In this document: piece by piece, positions 9,508 to 18,074 of the stretch | How the letters are laid out: the number at the start of each line of letters is the position of its first letter | How positions within the stretch are numbered: position 1 is the stretch's first letter | Assembly (NCBI RefSeq): GCF_900002405.1 | Contig: NZ_LK995525.1 | Location: 17,968 to 75,242, forward strand | Direction of reading: 5' to 3' | From: Actinomyces succiniciruminis | Lineage (GTDB): Bacteria > Actinomycetota > Actinomycetes > Actinomycetales > Actinomycetaceae | DNA length: 57,275 bases | Program-made: the position numbers and the translations under genes | Notes under the pieces: generated by a model | Databases searched by the model: none | What the model was told of the DNA's origin: nothing | What the model saw: the letters and a program-made list of their open reading frames with translations, nothing else

Positions 9508-9768
9508 TCACATGGCGTTGACGCGCTTGGCCAGCTTCGACTTGCGGTTGCGGGCCTGGTTGCGGTGAATGACGCCCTTGGAGACGGCCTTGTCCAGCTT
9601 GCGGCAGGCCTTGCGCAGGTGCTCCTCGGCGGCCTGCTTGTCGCCGGCCTCGACGGCCTCGCGCGTCCGGCGCACGTAGGTCTTGAGCTCGGACTTGACG
9701 GACTTGTTGCGCAGGCGGGCCTTCTCGTTGGTCTTGATGCGCTTGATCTGAGACTTGATGTTCGCCAC
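9508..9768 (-). CDS. rpsT: 30S ribosomal protein S20
   Basis: S20 binds the 5' domain of 16S rRNA during early small-subunit assembly. The 86-aa, Lys/Arg-rich product has the family opening [22 protein letters not shown] and the ending [21 protein letters not shown]. It uses a GTG start, which is frequent for this gene. It is monocistronic, with a strong hairpin behind it. In many actinobacteria rpsT sits next to holA; here it is about 5.6 kb away. Confidence 0.97.
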   Translation of the reverse strand: MANIKSQIKRIKTNEKARLRNKSVKSELKTYVRRTREAVEAGDKQAAEEHLRKACRKLDKAVSKGVIHRNQARNRKSKLAKRVNAM

Positions 9769-9996
9769 TGTGAGTGAAGCTTTCTGGTGTCTGAATGGTC
9801 AATGGCCGGAGAGAGGGTTGGCGCCGCGGGCGGACTTGAGGTGGTGGAAGCACCCGGCAGGCCCGATCGCCGGACCCCGAAGCCGGCCAGGCCAGAGGTC
9901 CAAGCGCACTTTAGCACCGGATACACCGGCAATACTCGGTCGAATACCGGCCGACGACGTGAAGTGCGTCGCGCCGCAGCCACCCGTGGCGGGTGA

Positions 9997-10617
9997 TCAG
10001 GACCAGTGCGCCCGCAGAGCGGTAACGACGCCGTCGAAGGTTGACCGCTTCATGGTGGCGCCCTCGCGGCGCACCACATCCGGCTCGACGAGCAGCAGGC
10101 GGTCCAGGCGCACCTCGCTGGGGCGGCCCTTGGAGTCCCAGGGCCCGGTGCCGACGTCGTGCCAGTAGCGACCCCAGCGGGCCTCCTGGGCGGCGTCAAG
10201 GTCGTGGTCCTTGCTGGTCAACTGGGCGGCGACGAGCCGCTTGCCGTGGTGGGCCAGGACGAGCACGGGACGGTCCTTGCCCTGGGTGGCGTCCTCCTCG
10301 AAGGGCACCCAGGTCCACACCACCTCGCCGGGATCGGCGTCGCCGTCGGGATCGGGGGAGTAGGTGAAGTCCGGAAGTCCCAGGGAGGCGACGTCGTAGA
10401 CCCCGACGCCGTCGTGCGCGCCCGTGCGGGGGCTGTGTGCCGGCGTCCGGGAGGCGGCACCCGCGGGCACGCCCTCCCGCTTCGTCTCAGGCCGGGACGA
10501 GCTGCGCTTGCGCGACTTCTCCCGGGTGCTCAGCTCCTCCTCGAGGGCGTCGGTTACGGTCCGTTTGGCGCTGGAGGTAAGAATCCGGGCGATCCGCTTG
10601 AGCAGTGGGGATGGCAT
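9997..10617 (-). CDS. PemK/MazF-like family protein with charged N-terminal extension
   Basis: The 206-aa product has a basic low-complexity N-terminal half (residues 1-75, Ser/Lys/Arg/Glu-rich). A C-terminal half follows with the PemK-like fold: VVWTWVPFEED, KDRPVLVLAHHGKRLVAAQLTSKDHD and RLDRLLLVEPDVVRR. In true MazF/PemK toxins this fold is a ribonuclease. No antitoxin gene is seen on either side, and actinobacteria carry such stand-alone long members next to housekeeping genes. The molecular role is therefore open; toxin activity is not implied by the sequence alone. It diverges from the GntR operon with a 178-base gap. Confidence 0.75.
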   Translation of the reverse strand: MPSPLLKRIARILTSSAKRTVTDALEEELSTREKSRKRSSSRPETKREGVPAGAASRTPAHSPRTGAHDGVGVYDVASLGLPDFTYSPDPDGDADPGEVVWTWVPFEEDATQGKDRPVLVLAHHGKRLVAAQLTSKDHDLDAAQEARWGRYWHDVGTGPWDSKGRPSEVRLDRLLLVEPDVVRREGATMKRSTFDGVVTALRAHWS

Positions 10618-10755
10618 GAGCCGACCCTACCGGCACGCATATGAGTCCGGGGCTTTTCTGGTCGGTAGGCGCGGGGAAGTCGCCACGATGCCCGCGTCAG
10701 AGAACCGTTGGGGCTCGGAGCGTAGCGAGACGGTTTGACACCCCTATGGTCATAT

Positions 10756-10779
10756 GGTTCAGTAGTTGTGTAATGAACC
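10756..10779 (+). promoter_or_regulatory. Candidate operator of the GntR/YtrA operon
   Basis: An inverted repeat GGTTCA-N12-TGAACC lies 17 bases before the gntR start, and a TTGACA hexamer lies at 10735-10740. YtrA-type regulators commonly repress their own operon from such a position. No convincing -10 box at normal spacing to the TTGACA was found, so the promoter itself is uncertain. Confidence 0.4.
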
Positions 10780-10795
10780 GGCGAGGGGGTGTTCT

Positions 10796-11182
10796 GTGGA
10801 GCTTGATTCGACCACGCCGATCTACAAGCAGATAGCTGACGACATTCGCCACCAGATCCTCATTAGGGCGCTGACTGACGGGGATCGGGTGATGTCGACC
10901 ACACAGTACGCCACCAGCTACCGGATCAACCCAGCCACTGCTGCCAAGGCGTTCGCTCAGCTGATCGAGGAAGGGCTTCTCGTCAAGCGCCGAGGCCTTG
11001 GCATGTTCGTAGCTGAAGGCGCCCGTGACCGTCTGATCGCCGCCGAGTACACCGGATTCATTGATCAGACCTTCTCCGCGGTCGTCCGTCAGGCGTTTGC
11101 ACTCGGTATCGACGCGAACACCCTCATCGAACACATCCGCGCCATTTCTGCCGAAGGCGCAACGGACCAGACCAAGGAGTGA
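10796..11182 (+). CDS. GntR family transcriptional regulator, YtrA subfamily
   Basis: The 128-aa product is an N-terminal winged helix-turn-helix (TTPIYKQIADDIRHQIL ... RINPATAAKAFAQLIEEGLL) with only a short helical dimerisation tail. This is the architecture of the YtrA subfamily, which usually represses an adjacent ABC transporter and responds to cell-envelope antibiotics. The GTG at 10796 is chosen because AGGGGG lies 6 bases upstream; the longer in-frame ATG has no ribosome binding site. The stop touches the ABC ATPase start, so the two are cotranscribed. The gene uses more A/T in third positions than the flanking core genes. Confidence 0.88.
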   Translation: MELDSTTPIYKQIADDIRHQILIRALTDGDRVMSTTQYATSYRINPATAAKAFAQLIEEGLLVKRRGLGMFVAEGARDRLIAAEYTGFIDQTFSAVVRQAFALGIDANTLIEHIRAISAEGATDQTKE

Positions 11183-12070
11183 ATGATGATACACATCGAC
11201 TCCCTCACCCACACGTACCGGGGTTCGAAGGCTGCCGCCCTCGACAACGTCTCCATGGACATCGCCGAGGGCTCGATCACCGGAGTGCTCGGCCCCAACG
11301 GATCCGGCAAAACCACGCTATTCCACGCTCTTGTCGGTTACCTCGAGCCGGCCTCTGGCGCCATCATCATCGATGGTCAGGAAACATCGCGAGACCAACG
11401 GATCGCCCTGGGGGTATATGCCGGCAACTACGCGGATCCCGCTAGTGTTTCTACTAAGTCCTTGCTGCGTCTGGCCAGTTGTCGGCCCACCTGGGATGAG
11501 GGCAGATTCGCCCGGCTCAGTGATCGTTTCCAACTCGAGCTCGGCGGCAGTCTCGGCAAACGCTCTCAGGGTGAGCGCTCGCTCTTCGTGACGGCGATTG
11601 CTTTGGCCTGCGGCGCTCCGATCACAATGCTCGATGAGCCCACCGACGCGCTCGACGTTCCTACACGCATGGCGTTGACGGAGGAGATCATTCGCGCTTC
11701 GGCCGATGCTGCGGAGGCGGGGGCTCCGCGTACGTTATTGGTTGCCAGCCATCTGGTATCCGAGCTGGAGTCCCTGATTGAGAACGTCATCGTCCTCGCT
11801 GAGGGCAGGGTCGTCTGTGTGGATACCGCTGAGCACCTTCGTGCCTACGCGCTGGCGCTTGTCGGTCGGCCCGAGGTGATCCATCGGATCCTCGATGCCG
11901 ACGCCGAGTCCCGCGTCCTCTCCGAGCGCCAACTCGGTCGCTTTGCTCGGATCGTCGCGACGGGGCTCACCGATGCCTGTCTGGAAGCCCTCGCCGCCGC
12001 CGACGTCGAGGTTCAGCCTCTGTCGTTCCAGGACAGTTTCGTATCACTCATAGACCACAACATGGCCTGA
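11183..12070 (+). CDS. ABC transporter ATP-binding protein of the YtrA-type operon
   Basis: The 295-aa ATPase has Walker A GPNGSGKTT, Walker B ITMLDEPTDALD and the switch histidine in ASHLVSELE. The signature helix reads KRSQGERS rather than LSGGQ, a strong departure. The C-terminal 90 residues (RPEVIHRILDADAESR ...) form an accessory domain. Two ATG codons lie in tandem at 11183 and 11186; AAGGAG at 11174-11179 fits the second slightly better. It should energise the membrane protein encoded from 12220. Substrate unknown; YtrA-linked transporters are usually connected with antibiotic stress. Confidence 0.88.
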   Translation: MMIHIDSLTHTYRGSKAAALDNVSMDIAEGSITGVLGPNGSGKTTLFHALVGYLEPASGAIIIDGQETSRDQRIALGVYAGNYADPASVSTKSLLRLASCRPTWDEGRFARLSDRFQLELGGSLGKRSQGERSLFVTAIALACGAPITMLDEPTDALDVPTRMALTEEIIRASADAAEAGAPRTLLVASHLVSELESLIENVIVLAEGRVVCVDTAEHLRAYALALVGRPEVIHRILDADAESRVLSERQLGRFARIVATGLTDACLEALAAADVEVQPLSFQDSFVSLIDHNMA

Positions 12071-12178
12071 TGACCTGCGCTGTCATGGTGTTGCGCGGCT
12101 GCGGTCGAGCAGCGGACAAATCGTGGTTGGCTCGGCGTTGTCGGGCTTGCGGCCGGGGCATTTGTCCCCCAGGTCCCC

Positions 12179-12192
12179 TTAGGTTCACCTAA
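12179..12192 (+). promoter_or_regulatory. Possible DtxR-like half box before the permease gene
   Basis: TTAGGTTCACCTAA is a dyad that matches 12 of 19 positions of the classic DtxR/IdeR consensus. It lies 27 bases upstream of the permease start in a 149-base gap. Further left, arms GGACAAAT (12114-12121) and ATTTGTCC (12160-12167) could pair around a long loop. Nothing else was seen in this gap. Confidence 0.25.
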
Positions 12193-12219
12193 TTCCCAGA
12201 TCAACTTAGGAGTATTCAC

Positions 12220-12990
12220 ATGACTATTGTTCCTCCTGGCTCAGGCCGTAGCGTTCTTGCAGATCAGGGGCTGCGGAGCAACTTGCTGCCGTTGCTCAAA
12301 TATGCTCTCAGTGAGACGTGGTGGCTATGGCTTATGGCCGGCATTGGAACGTTGTGCAGCGGATTGTTCAATTATATGGTCCCGGCGTTGACCAATGGGG
12401 CTACTAGGCCCCTGGACGGTTTTGCTTTCGCGGCGAATTCAACTTGGTTCTTTGGGTGGATGCTCCTGCTGTTCGTGAACGGTATGCTGCAGGCCACGTC
12501 TGCGATACCGCGCATGTCGTTGGCGGGGGTCGGACTTAGTAGGATCCGTATCGTGCACGCCCTGAGCACCCTGATCACTGTTGCTGGAGCGCTTATAGTC
12601 TGGGCCATCGGCTTCCTGATCCTGCCGACTCAGCTGCATTTCACAGGCGGGATAACACTTGACTCGTTGAAGCTGGGTCCCGTGAGTGGGTGGACCTCCG
12701 GCACTTGGTGGCAGGTTCTCATTATGGCGTTCGTTTGGACCGTGTTCGCCGCTTTCGGGCAGGCAGTGGGACATGCGTACAGGCGAGGCCCTCGGCTCAC
12801 GCTAGTGGTGGCCATGACATATGCAGTAATTCTCATGGCATGCGTCGGAGCCCTCATTCTCTTCCTCACGGACGGCGGCAGTGTTATCACCCTGGTCCTG
12901 TGCTTGGCTGCGCTGTCGTCGATCCTGCCGACGGCATGGGTGCTGGCGGGGGCGGGGCCGATCCGCTTCGCGCAGGTGGGGCGTGACTGA
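12220..12990 (+). CDS. Membrane protein, probable ABC permease partner
   Basis: The 256-aa product is hydrophobic, with about six membrane segments (for example residues 35-55, 78-95, 120-142, 165-187, 201-223 and 226-244) and no recognised catalytic motif. Its place behind the GntR regulator and ABC ATPase makes it the likely membrane half of that transporter. CTTAGGAG is a good ribosome binding site. A 149-base gap separates it from the ATPase, so it may have extra control. I do not recognise a named family. Base composition is lower in GC than in the core genes. Confidence 0.7.
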   Translation: MTIVPPGSGRSVLADQGLRSNLLPLLKYALSETWWLWLMAGIGTLCSGLFNYMVPALTNGATRPLDGFAFAANSTWFFGWMLLLFVNGMLQATSAIPRMSLAGVGLSRIRIVHALSTLITVAGALIVWAIGFLILPTQLHFTGGITLDSLKLGPVSGWTSGTWWQVLIMAFVWTVFAAFGQAVGHAYRRGPRLTLVVAMTYAVILMACVGALILFLTDGGSVITLVLCLAALSSILPTAWVLAGAGPIRFAQVGRD

Positions 12991-13056
12991 CCCGCTGACG
13001 ATGGCGCCACTGGTTGGTCTGCCCCGCTTCCTTGAACGACCGGCCAACCCATCCGG

Positions 13057-13887
13057 TCAGACCCGAGGCGTTGCAGAACCTGCCATGCGTGCCAGCAGCG
13101 TCCAGAAGACTGCGCCGCCCGCCACGGCCCAGGCCAGGACCGGACCGATGCCGGCCCAGTCCAGGCCGCCGGCGTCGGTGAGGGCGTTCGAGCCGAGCGT
13201 CAGCGCCCGCGTTACCAGCGAGTACGGCCACAGCCCCGCCACTGCCCGCGACTGGTAGGCCACGGCAATGCCGATGACCGTTCCCGCCAGCCCCAGGGCC
13301 ACGGGAGCGGCGAAGGACCGCATCCGCATCGACAACAGGGACTGCAAGCCAACCAGCGGCACCGCTGCCACCACCGCCAGCAGTGCCGAGACCGCGAAGC
13401 CGACGGGCAGGCCCCCACCCAGGTGCAGGAACACAATGCCGGACAGCCAGGTGAGTGCGATCAGCAGCAACTGCATGGCGGCCACCGGCATCAGGATCAC
13501 CCCCGTCTTCGCCAGGGCGACCGCGGCTGGAGAGTGCGGTGTCGTGGCCATGTAGTTCCAAGACGAACCCCGATGCTCCGGGCGCCACGCCGCCGCCAGC
13601 AGCAGGGCGACCGCGATCGAGAAGAAGAACAGGCCGTAGAACAGGGTGACTTGGCCGGCGAAGGTCTCCCAAGTAGGCGCCAGCACCTCCTGATTCATTG
13701 CGAAGTTGACCGATCCGGAGATGACGGTGAGCACCGGCAGTACCGCCACGACCCACCACACCAGGGACCTGCGCAGCTTGAGGGCCTCCACGGTCAGCAG
13801 GGCCGGCCAGGTGCCTTTTTTGGCGGTCGGCGTCTGGGTAACCGAAATGGGGGCGGGAGTGCCGCGTGAAACACTGGTTGCAGGCAT
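13057..13887 (-). CDS. ABC-2 type permease, lantibiotic-immunity-like (second permease)
   Basis: The 276-aa membrane protein has about six segments. The first (LVWWVVAVLPVLTVISGSVNF) follows a basic juxtamembrane stretch VEALKLRRS. An EHRGSSWNYMATTPHSPAAVALAK loop between segments 2 and 3 resembles LanE/LanG-type permeases, which expel lantibiotics from the membrane. The ATG at 13887 has AAAGGTGAG upstream; earlier in-frame starts would lie in the preceding permease gene. It is last in a three-gene operon with another permease and an ATPase, 5 bases after the former. Confidence 0.8.
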   Translation of the reverse strand: MPATSVSRGTPAPISVTQTPTAKKGTWPALLTVEALKLRRSLVWWVVAVLPVLTVISGSVNFAMNQEVLAPTWETFAGQVTLFYGLFFFSIAVALLLAAAWRPEHRGSSWNYMATTPHSPAAVALAKTGVILMPVAAMQLLLIALTWLSGIVFLHLGGGLPVGFAVSALLAVVAAVPLVGLQSLLSMRMRSFAAPVALGLAGTVIGIAVAYQSRAVAGLWPYSLVTRALTLGSNALTDAGGLDWAGIGPVLAWAVAGGAVFWTLLARMAGSATPRV

Positions 13888-13892
13888 GGGTC

Positions 13893-14729
13893 TCACCTTT
13901 CGATGCGGTCGAGGCGGGAAGTGATTGCGTAGAAACAGGCGGTGGCCAGCCCCAGAAATCCGGCTATCCAGCCCAGGGGTGGGCGGGCGACCATGAGGTC
14001 GCCGGGGCCGCCCTGGGAGATGGGGCAGATCATTGCCCAGTACCCCCACGGCAGCAGCCGCGCGAGCCAGGCCGGGGCGAGGAACATGTACACGCCGATG
14101 AAGGCACCCACCAGCCCGAGGCCCACACACGCAAGCTGGTTGTCGAGCACGGCCGCGAGCAGAACGTGCAGCGCGCACATGGCCAGGTCGACGCCGATCA
14201 ACAGGGTGGTGTATCCGGCCCACATCCCGATTGACAGCGGCACGGTGGCACCGGCGGCGCAGGCCGCGACTATCAGTGCCAGCGTCTGCAACGCGAGCAC
14301 CGGCACCAGCATGAGTGCCAGGGCGGCGAACTTGGCCCGACACAGCCGCCCGGGCGTCAGGCCGGCCGTTGCAGACAGGTACCAGCCGCCGGACGCGTGC
14401 TCAATGTCGGTCAGACGGCTGGCCAGCACCGCCACCAGAATCGGTGAGAACAGGGCATTGACCAGCGCATACTGCAGCAGGATCCCCTCCCACGGGTGGG
14501 CTGCCGGATCGGCCAGGCCCGCCCGGGAGGACGCGGACAGTGGCGCGGCGAACGCCACTGCGGTCACGCCCAGTACGATCACGATCGGCATGGTGCGTAG
14601 GCGCCGCAGCTTGGCCAGTTCCAGTCGCACGGCGACGCGGAAGGACCCGCCCGAGCGCAGCGGCGGTGCGTAACCACTGTAGCCGCGGCGCCCGCGGGAG
14701 GACCTGGCGACTGTCGGCTGTGTACCCAT
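13893..14729 (-). CDS. ABC-2 type permease, lantibiotic-immunity-like (first permease)
   Basis: The 278-aa permease has about six membrane segments after an Arg/Gly-rich cytoplasmic tail and the stretch VRLELAKLRRLRTMPIVIVLG. A DIEHASGGWYLSATAGLTPGRLCRAKF loop carries the segment typical of MutE/EpiE-like immunity permeases. The ATPase TGA shares a base with the ATG chosen here; a GTG one codon upstream is equally possible. It is expected to pair with the permease downstream to form the membrane channel. Confidence 0.8.
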   Translation of the reverse strand: MGTQPTVARSSRGRRGYSGYAPPLRSGGSFRVAVRLELAKLRRLRTMPIVIVLGVTAVAFAAPLSASSRAGLADPAAHPWEGILLQYALVNALFSPILVAVLASRLTDIEHASGGWYLSATAGLTPGRLCRAKFAALALMLVPVLALQTLALIVAACAAGATVPLSIGMWAGYTTLLIGVDLAMCALHVLLAAVLDNQLACVGLGLVGAFIGVYMFLAPAWLARLLPWGYWAMICPISQGGPGDLMVARPPLGWIAGFLGLATACFYAITSRLDRIER

Positions 14730-15751
14730 CACAGCGCCCCCGCTCCGCCGGTCAGGTTCATGAAGACGTCCTCCAGGCTTTGGGGCTCACGTCGCAGCTC
14801 ATACACGGGGACCTCCGCGGCTACCAGCCGCCGCACCAGCTCGGCGGCGGCCCCGGGAGACAGGCCGGGAATTCGTACACCGGCTTCGGTCACGGCCACC
14901 GCCGTGGGCGGCTCCGGCGTAGGCCGGTTACCTGCGGCACCGTCCAGTCCGGCCAGCATCGTCGGGGTGAGGTCCTGGGGGCGGGGCGTGACCAGGAGCA
15001 GGTCCGGCACCGAACGGCGCATGAGCTCGGCACGCGTGCCCTGGAAGACGAGCCTGCCGGCCGACAGGATGCCGAGCACGCTCGCCATGCGGTCGATCTC
15101 GTCGAGCAGGTGACTGGAGACCATCACCGTCACGCCCTCACCCGCCAACGACACCAGCAGATTGCGCACCTCCTCGATGCCGGCCGGGTCAAGGCCGTTG
15201 GTCGGCTCATCCAGGATGAGCAGCTCCGGCTGCCGGGCCAGCGCCATGGCGATGCCCAGACGCTGCTTCATGCCCATTGAGTAGGTCTTCACCAGGCGGT
15301 CCCGATGGCCGGTCAAACGCACCAGGTCAAGGGCCCGGTTCACCTGGGCGTCGCTGAGCCCGAGCATGCGCTGCACCAGGCGCATGTTCTCAGCGCCGGT
15401 CAGGTGCCCGTAGCCGGGCGGCTGCTCGATCATGGAGCCGGTGCGCGCCATGAGCCCGCCGCGACTGCGCCGATCCAGCGGGACGCCGAACAGGTTCACA
15501 CTTCCAGACGTCGGTGTCAGCAGGCCGAGCAACAGCTTCATGGTTGTGGACTTGCCGGAGCCATTGGGGCCCAGGAAGCCGTAGACGACGCCGCGGGGAA
15601 TGACCAGGTCGAGGTGGTCGACAGCGGTGCGGGCGGCTGCGCCCCTGCCGAAGGTCTTGGTCAGGGCACTGGTGGTGACGACGGCGTCCGGGAACCGCGT
15701 TGCGGCCTCGCCCCCGGTGGGTCCGGGGCGGGTGAGGGTGACTGTGTTCAT
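14729..15751 (-). CDS. ABC transporter ATP-binding protein, lantibiotic/bacitracin-resistance type
   Basis: This is the ATPase of the three-gene transporter. Walker A is GPNGSGKST, the signature YSMGMKQRLGIAMALA, Walker B LLILDEPTNGLDP, and SSHLLDEI follows. The YSxGMKQR signature is typical of BcrA/LanF-like ATPases. The C-terminal part (from about residue 235) is an extra domain common in that group. The start at 15751 gives 340 aa; alternative ATG codons at 15763 and further upstream cannot be excluded. The operon diverges from a two-component system, the usual arrangement for sensing the transported compound. Confidence 0.87.
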   Translation of the reverse strand: MNTVTLTRPGPTGGEAATRFPDAVVTTSALTKTFGRGAAARTAVDHLDLVIPRGVVYGFLGPNGSGKSTTMKLLLGLLTPTSGSVNLFGVPLDRRSRGGLMARTGSMIEQPPGYGHLTGAENMRLVQRMLGLSDAQVNRALDLVRLTGHRDRLVKTYSMGMKQRLGIAMALARQPELLILDEPTNGLDPAGIEEVRNLLVSLAGEGVTVMVSSHLLDEIDRMASVLGILSAGRLVFQGTRAELMRRSVPDLLLVTPRPQDLTPTMLAGLDGAAGNRPTPEPPTAVAVTEAGVRIPGLSPGAAAELVRRLVAAEVPVYELRREPQSLEDVFMNLTGGAGAL

Positions 15752-15933
15752 GCCTTGCAGCATTCCCGCGCCCGCGGTCGTCGGCATCGGGCCCGGGGCG
15801 GAAGTTCGGGCGCTCTCGGTCGCCGGACTCATACTCGGGTATGAAGACCCGGCTCGCGCCGTGCCGCTACCGTCGCATACCGGATAGCGCTCCGCGGAGG
15901 GCGGGCCCCTTACACAGGTGGGGAGAGGCGGGG

Positions 15934-17286
15934 ATGAGGATGCGCGACGGCGAGGCGGCGGGGCGTGGCCGGCGGGCGCCGGCCGTGCCGGACAGCGGTG
16001 TGCGGCGGTGGCCGCCAAGGGGGCGTCCGGGTGTGGCCGACATGCTGCTGGCCGTCTCCCTGGCCTATGTGTGCGCATGGAATCCGCCCATGATCACGGA
16101 GCAGCCGGCCGGCGCTCTGCGCAACGCACTCGTCGACTCCGGTGCCTACATCATCATCCTCGCCGTGTGCTGCGTGGCCATCGCGCTGCGCCGCCTCGCC
16201 CCGACCGTCGCCGTCGTCGCCGTCGGAGTGGCGCTTGCCGCTCACGTACTGATCTTTGACGGGCTCTCCATCCTCGCCATCGTCGCCTGCCTGGTGGCGG
16301 TGGAGACCTGCACGAGTCGTGTCCCGCGCCCCCACGCCTGGCCGCTGGCGGCCCTGGGGTACCTCGGTGGCGCGGTCGGCGCCCTGCGCGCGGACAAGCT
16401 GATCGACCCGCCCACCCCGGGCGCCGAGCTGATCGTCCTCGCGGTGAGCTGGGCGTTCATCACCGTCGCCTTCCTGACCGGCCTGCTGCGCCGACGCGCT
16501 CGCGAGCGGATCGAGCAGGCCCTGGAGCGGGCAGAGGTACTGGCCGCCCAGCAGGAGGCCGAACGACGTCTGGCCGTGGTGGCCGAGAGGCAGCGCATCG
16601 CCCGGGACGTGCACGACCTGCTGGGGCACTCGCTGTCCGTCATCGGCATGCAGGCCGAGGGCGCCCGGGCCGTCCTGGCTACCAATCCCGCGGCCGCCGC
16701 CGAGGCGCTGGCGGTGATCGGGCGGACGAGCCGGCGCTCCGTCTCCGAAGTACACGCACTGGTCGACATGCTGCGCGCCGACGTCGACGAATCCCCCATG
16801 GCCCGGCCCTCGCCGCAGTCGGACGGGAGCGCGGCACCGGCCGGCTCGAGTCCGGGCCTCGACGACGTGCCACGGCTCGTTACGGGTGCGCGGCGGGCGG
16901 GCCTGCCGCTCACCCTCGACCTGCGCTGCGACGCCGAGCCGCCGGCCCCGGTGGGGGAGGCGGCGTACCGCTGCATACAGGAGGCCCTGACCAACGTGAT
17001 GCGCCATGCCGCATCCGCGCCGACCAAGGTCCGGGTGCGGGGCGAGGACGGCGGAGTCGATATCGTCGTCGAGAATGCGGAGCCCATATCGGCCGGAGGC
17101 GGTGCCGCAGGCGCGCTGGACGACGACACCCGGCGGGGAACGGGGCTGCAGACCATGCGCGAACGAGTGGTGGCGCTCAACGGCCGGTTGTGGGCCGGGG
17201 AGCGGTCGGAGGGCGGCTGGCGCGTGCACGTCACCCTGCCGGCGCCGCCGCACCTCACCCAGGCGCAGCCGGGACAGGCCGCATGA
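15934..17286 (+). CDS. NarL-type sensor histidine kinase
   Basis: The 450-aa kinase has an N-terminal membrane domain of about five segments (residues 35-195) with little external loop, so it probably senses at or within the membrane. A coiled stretch RERIEQALERAEVLAAQQEAERR leads to the HisKA_3 dimerisation domain with the phospho-accepting His227 in RDVHDLLGHSLSV. The HATPase domain shows EALTNVMRHA and RGTGLQTMRERV. The ATG at 15934 has a GGGGAGAGG site. The stop overlaps the response regulator by 4 bases. Divergence from the ABC operon suggests it controls that transporter. Confidence 0.92.
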   Translation: MRMRDGEAAGRGRRAPAVPDSGVRRWPPRGRPGVADMLLAVSLAYVCAWNPPMITEQPAGALRNALVDSGAYIIILAVCCVAIALRRLAPTVAVVAVGVALAAHVLIFDGLSILAIVACLVAVETCTSRVPRPHAWPLAALGYLGGAVGALRADKLIDPPTPGAELIVLAVSWAFITVAFLTGLLRRRARERIEQALERAEVLAAQQEAERRLAVVAERQRIARDVHDLLGHSLSVIGMQAEGARAVLATNPAAAAEALAVIGRTSRRSVSEVHALVDMLRADVDESPMARPSPQSDGSAAPAGSSPGLDDVPRLVTGARRAGLPLTLDLRCDAEPPAPVGEAAYRCIQEALTNVMRHAASAPTKVRVRGEDGGVDIVVENAEPISAGGGAAGALDDDTRRGTGLQTMRERVVALNGRLWAGERSEGGWRVHVTLPAPPHLTQAQPGQAA

Positions 17287-17975
17287 ACGGCATCATCAGG
17301 GTCGCGCTGGTGGACGACGAGCCGCTGTTCACCGCGGGGCTGGCCATGCTGCTGGGGGCGCAGCCGGACATCGAGGTCGCCTGGCAGGCCGGCGACGGTG
17401 GCCAGGCGCTGCGGTGTGCACAGAGCGATCCCGTGGACGTGATCCTGCTGGATGTGCAGATGCCGGGCCTTGACGGCCTGGCCACGACCCGCCGCCTGAT
17501 TGAGGCGGGAGCCCAGGGCCGCATCGTCATACTCACCACCTTCGACACCGACGGCTACGTCATGGGTGCCATCGAGGCCGGCGCGGCCGGGTTCCTGTTG
17601 AAGAATACGGCCCCGGAGCGGCTGATCGAGGCGGTGCGCACCGTCCATGGCGGCGACTCGGTCATCTCGCCCGGACCGACGCGGCGGTTGTTGACCGCCG
17701 TACGCGCCGGCCAGGTGGAGCAAACCCGGCCCCAGCCGCCGCCGCTGCCCGGTGGGCTCACCGAGCGGGAGACGGAGGTACTCGCGCTGGTGGCCCGGGG
17801 GCTGACCAACCAGGAGATCTGCGACCGGCTGTGGCTGTCCATGGCGACGGTGAAGACGCACATCTCCCACCTGTTGGCCAAGACCGGGGCGCGCGACCGG
17901 GTGCAGCTGGTGCTGCTGGCGCTGCGCACCGGCGTCGTCGAGCTAGATGAGCTGCTGATCGAGACAGAGGCGTGA
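17283..17975 (+). CDS. NarL/FixJ family response regulator
   Basis: The 230-aa regulator has a receiver domain with the phosphorylation site Asp57 (ILLDVQMPG), the acidic pair VDDEP and Lys in GFLLKNTAP. A C-terminal LuxR-type helix-turn-helix follows (LTERETEVLALVARGLTNQEICDRL and MATVKTHISHLLAK). It is translationally coupled to the histidine kinase. The likely target is the divergent immunity-like ABC operon, though no operator was identified. Confidence 0.93.
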   Translation: MNGIIRVALVDDEPLFTAGLAMLLGAQPDIEVAWQAGDGGQALRCAQSDPVDVILLDVQMPGLDGLATTRRLIEAGAQGRIVILTTFDTDGYVMGAIEAGAAGFLLKNTAPERLIEAVRTVHGGDSVISPGPTRRLLTAVRAGQVEQTRPQPPPLPGGLTERETEVLALVARGLTNQEICDRLWLSMATVKTHISHLLAKTGARDRVQLVLLALRTGVVELDELLIETEA

Positions 17976-18074
17976 GCCAGTCCTGAGACAGCTCCGGCAC
18001 GCGATGGGGCCTCGGGGAGGTCGCGCAGGCCGTCCTGATCTGCGTCGGCGGCTGCGGCCGAGCCGCCGACGGGC

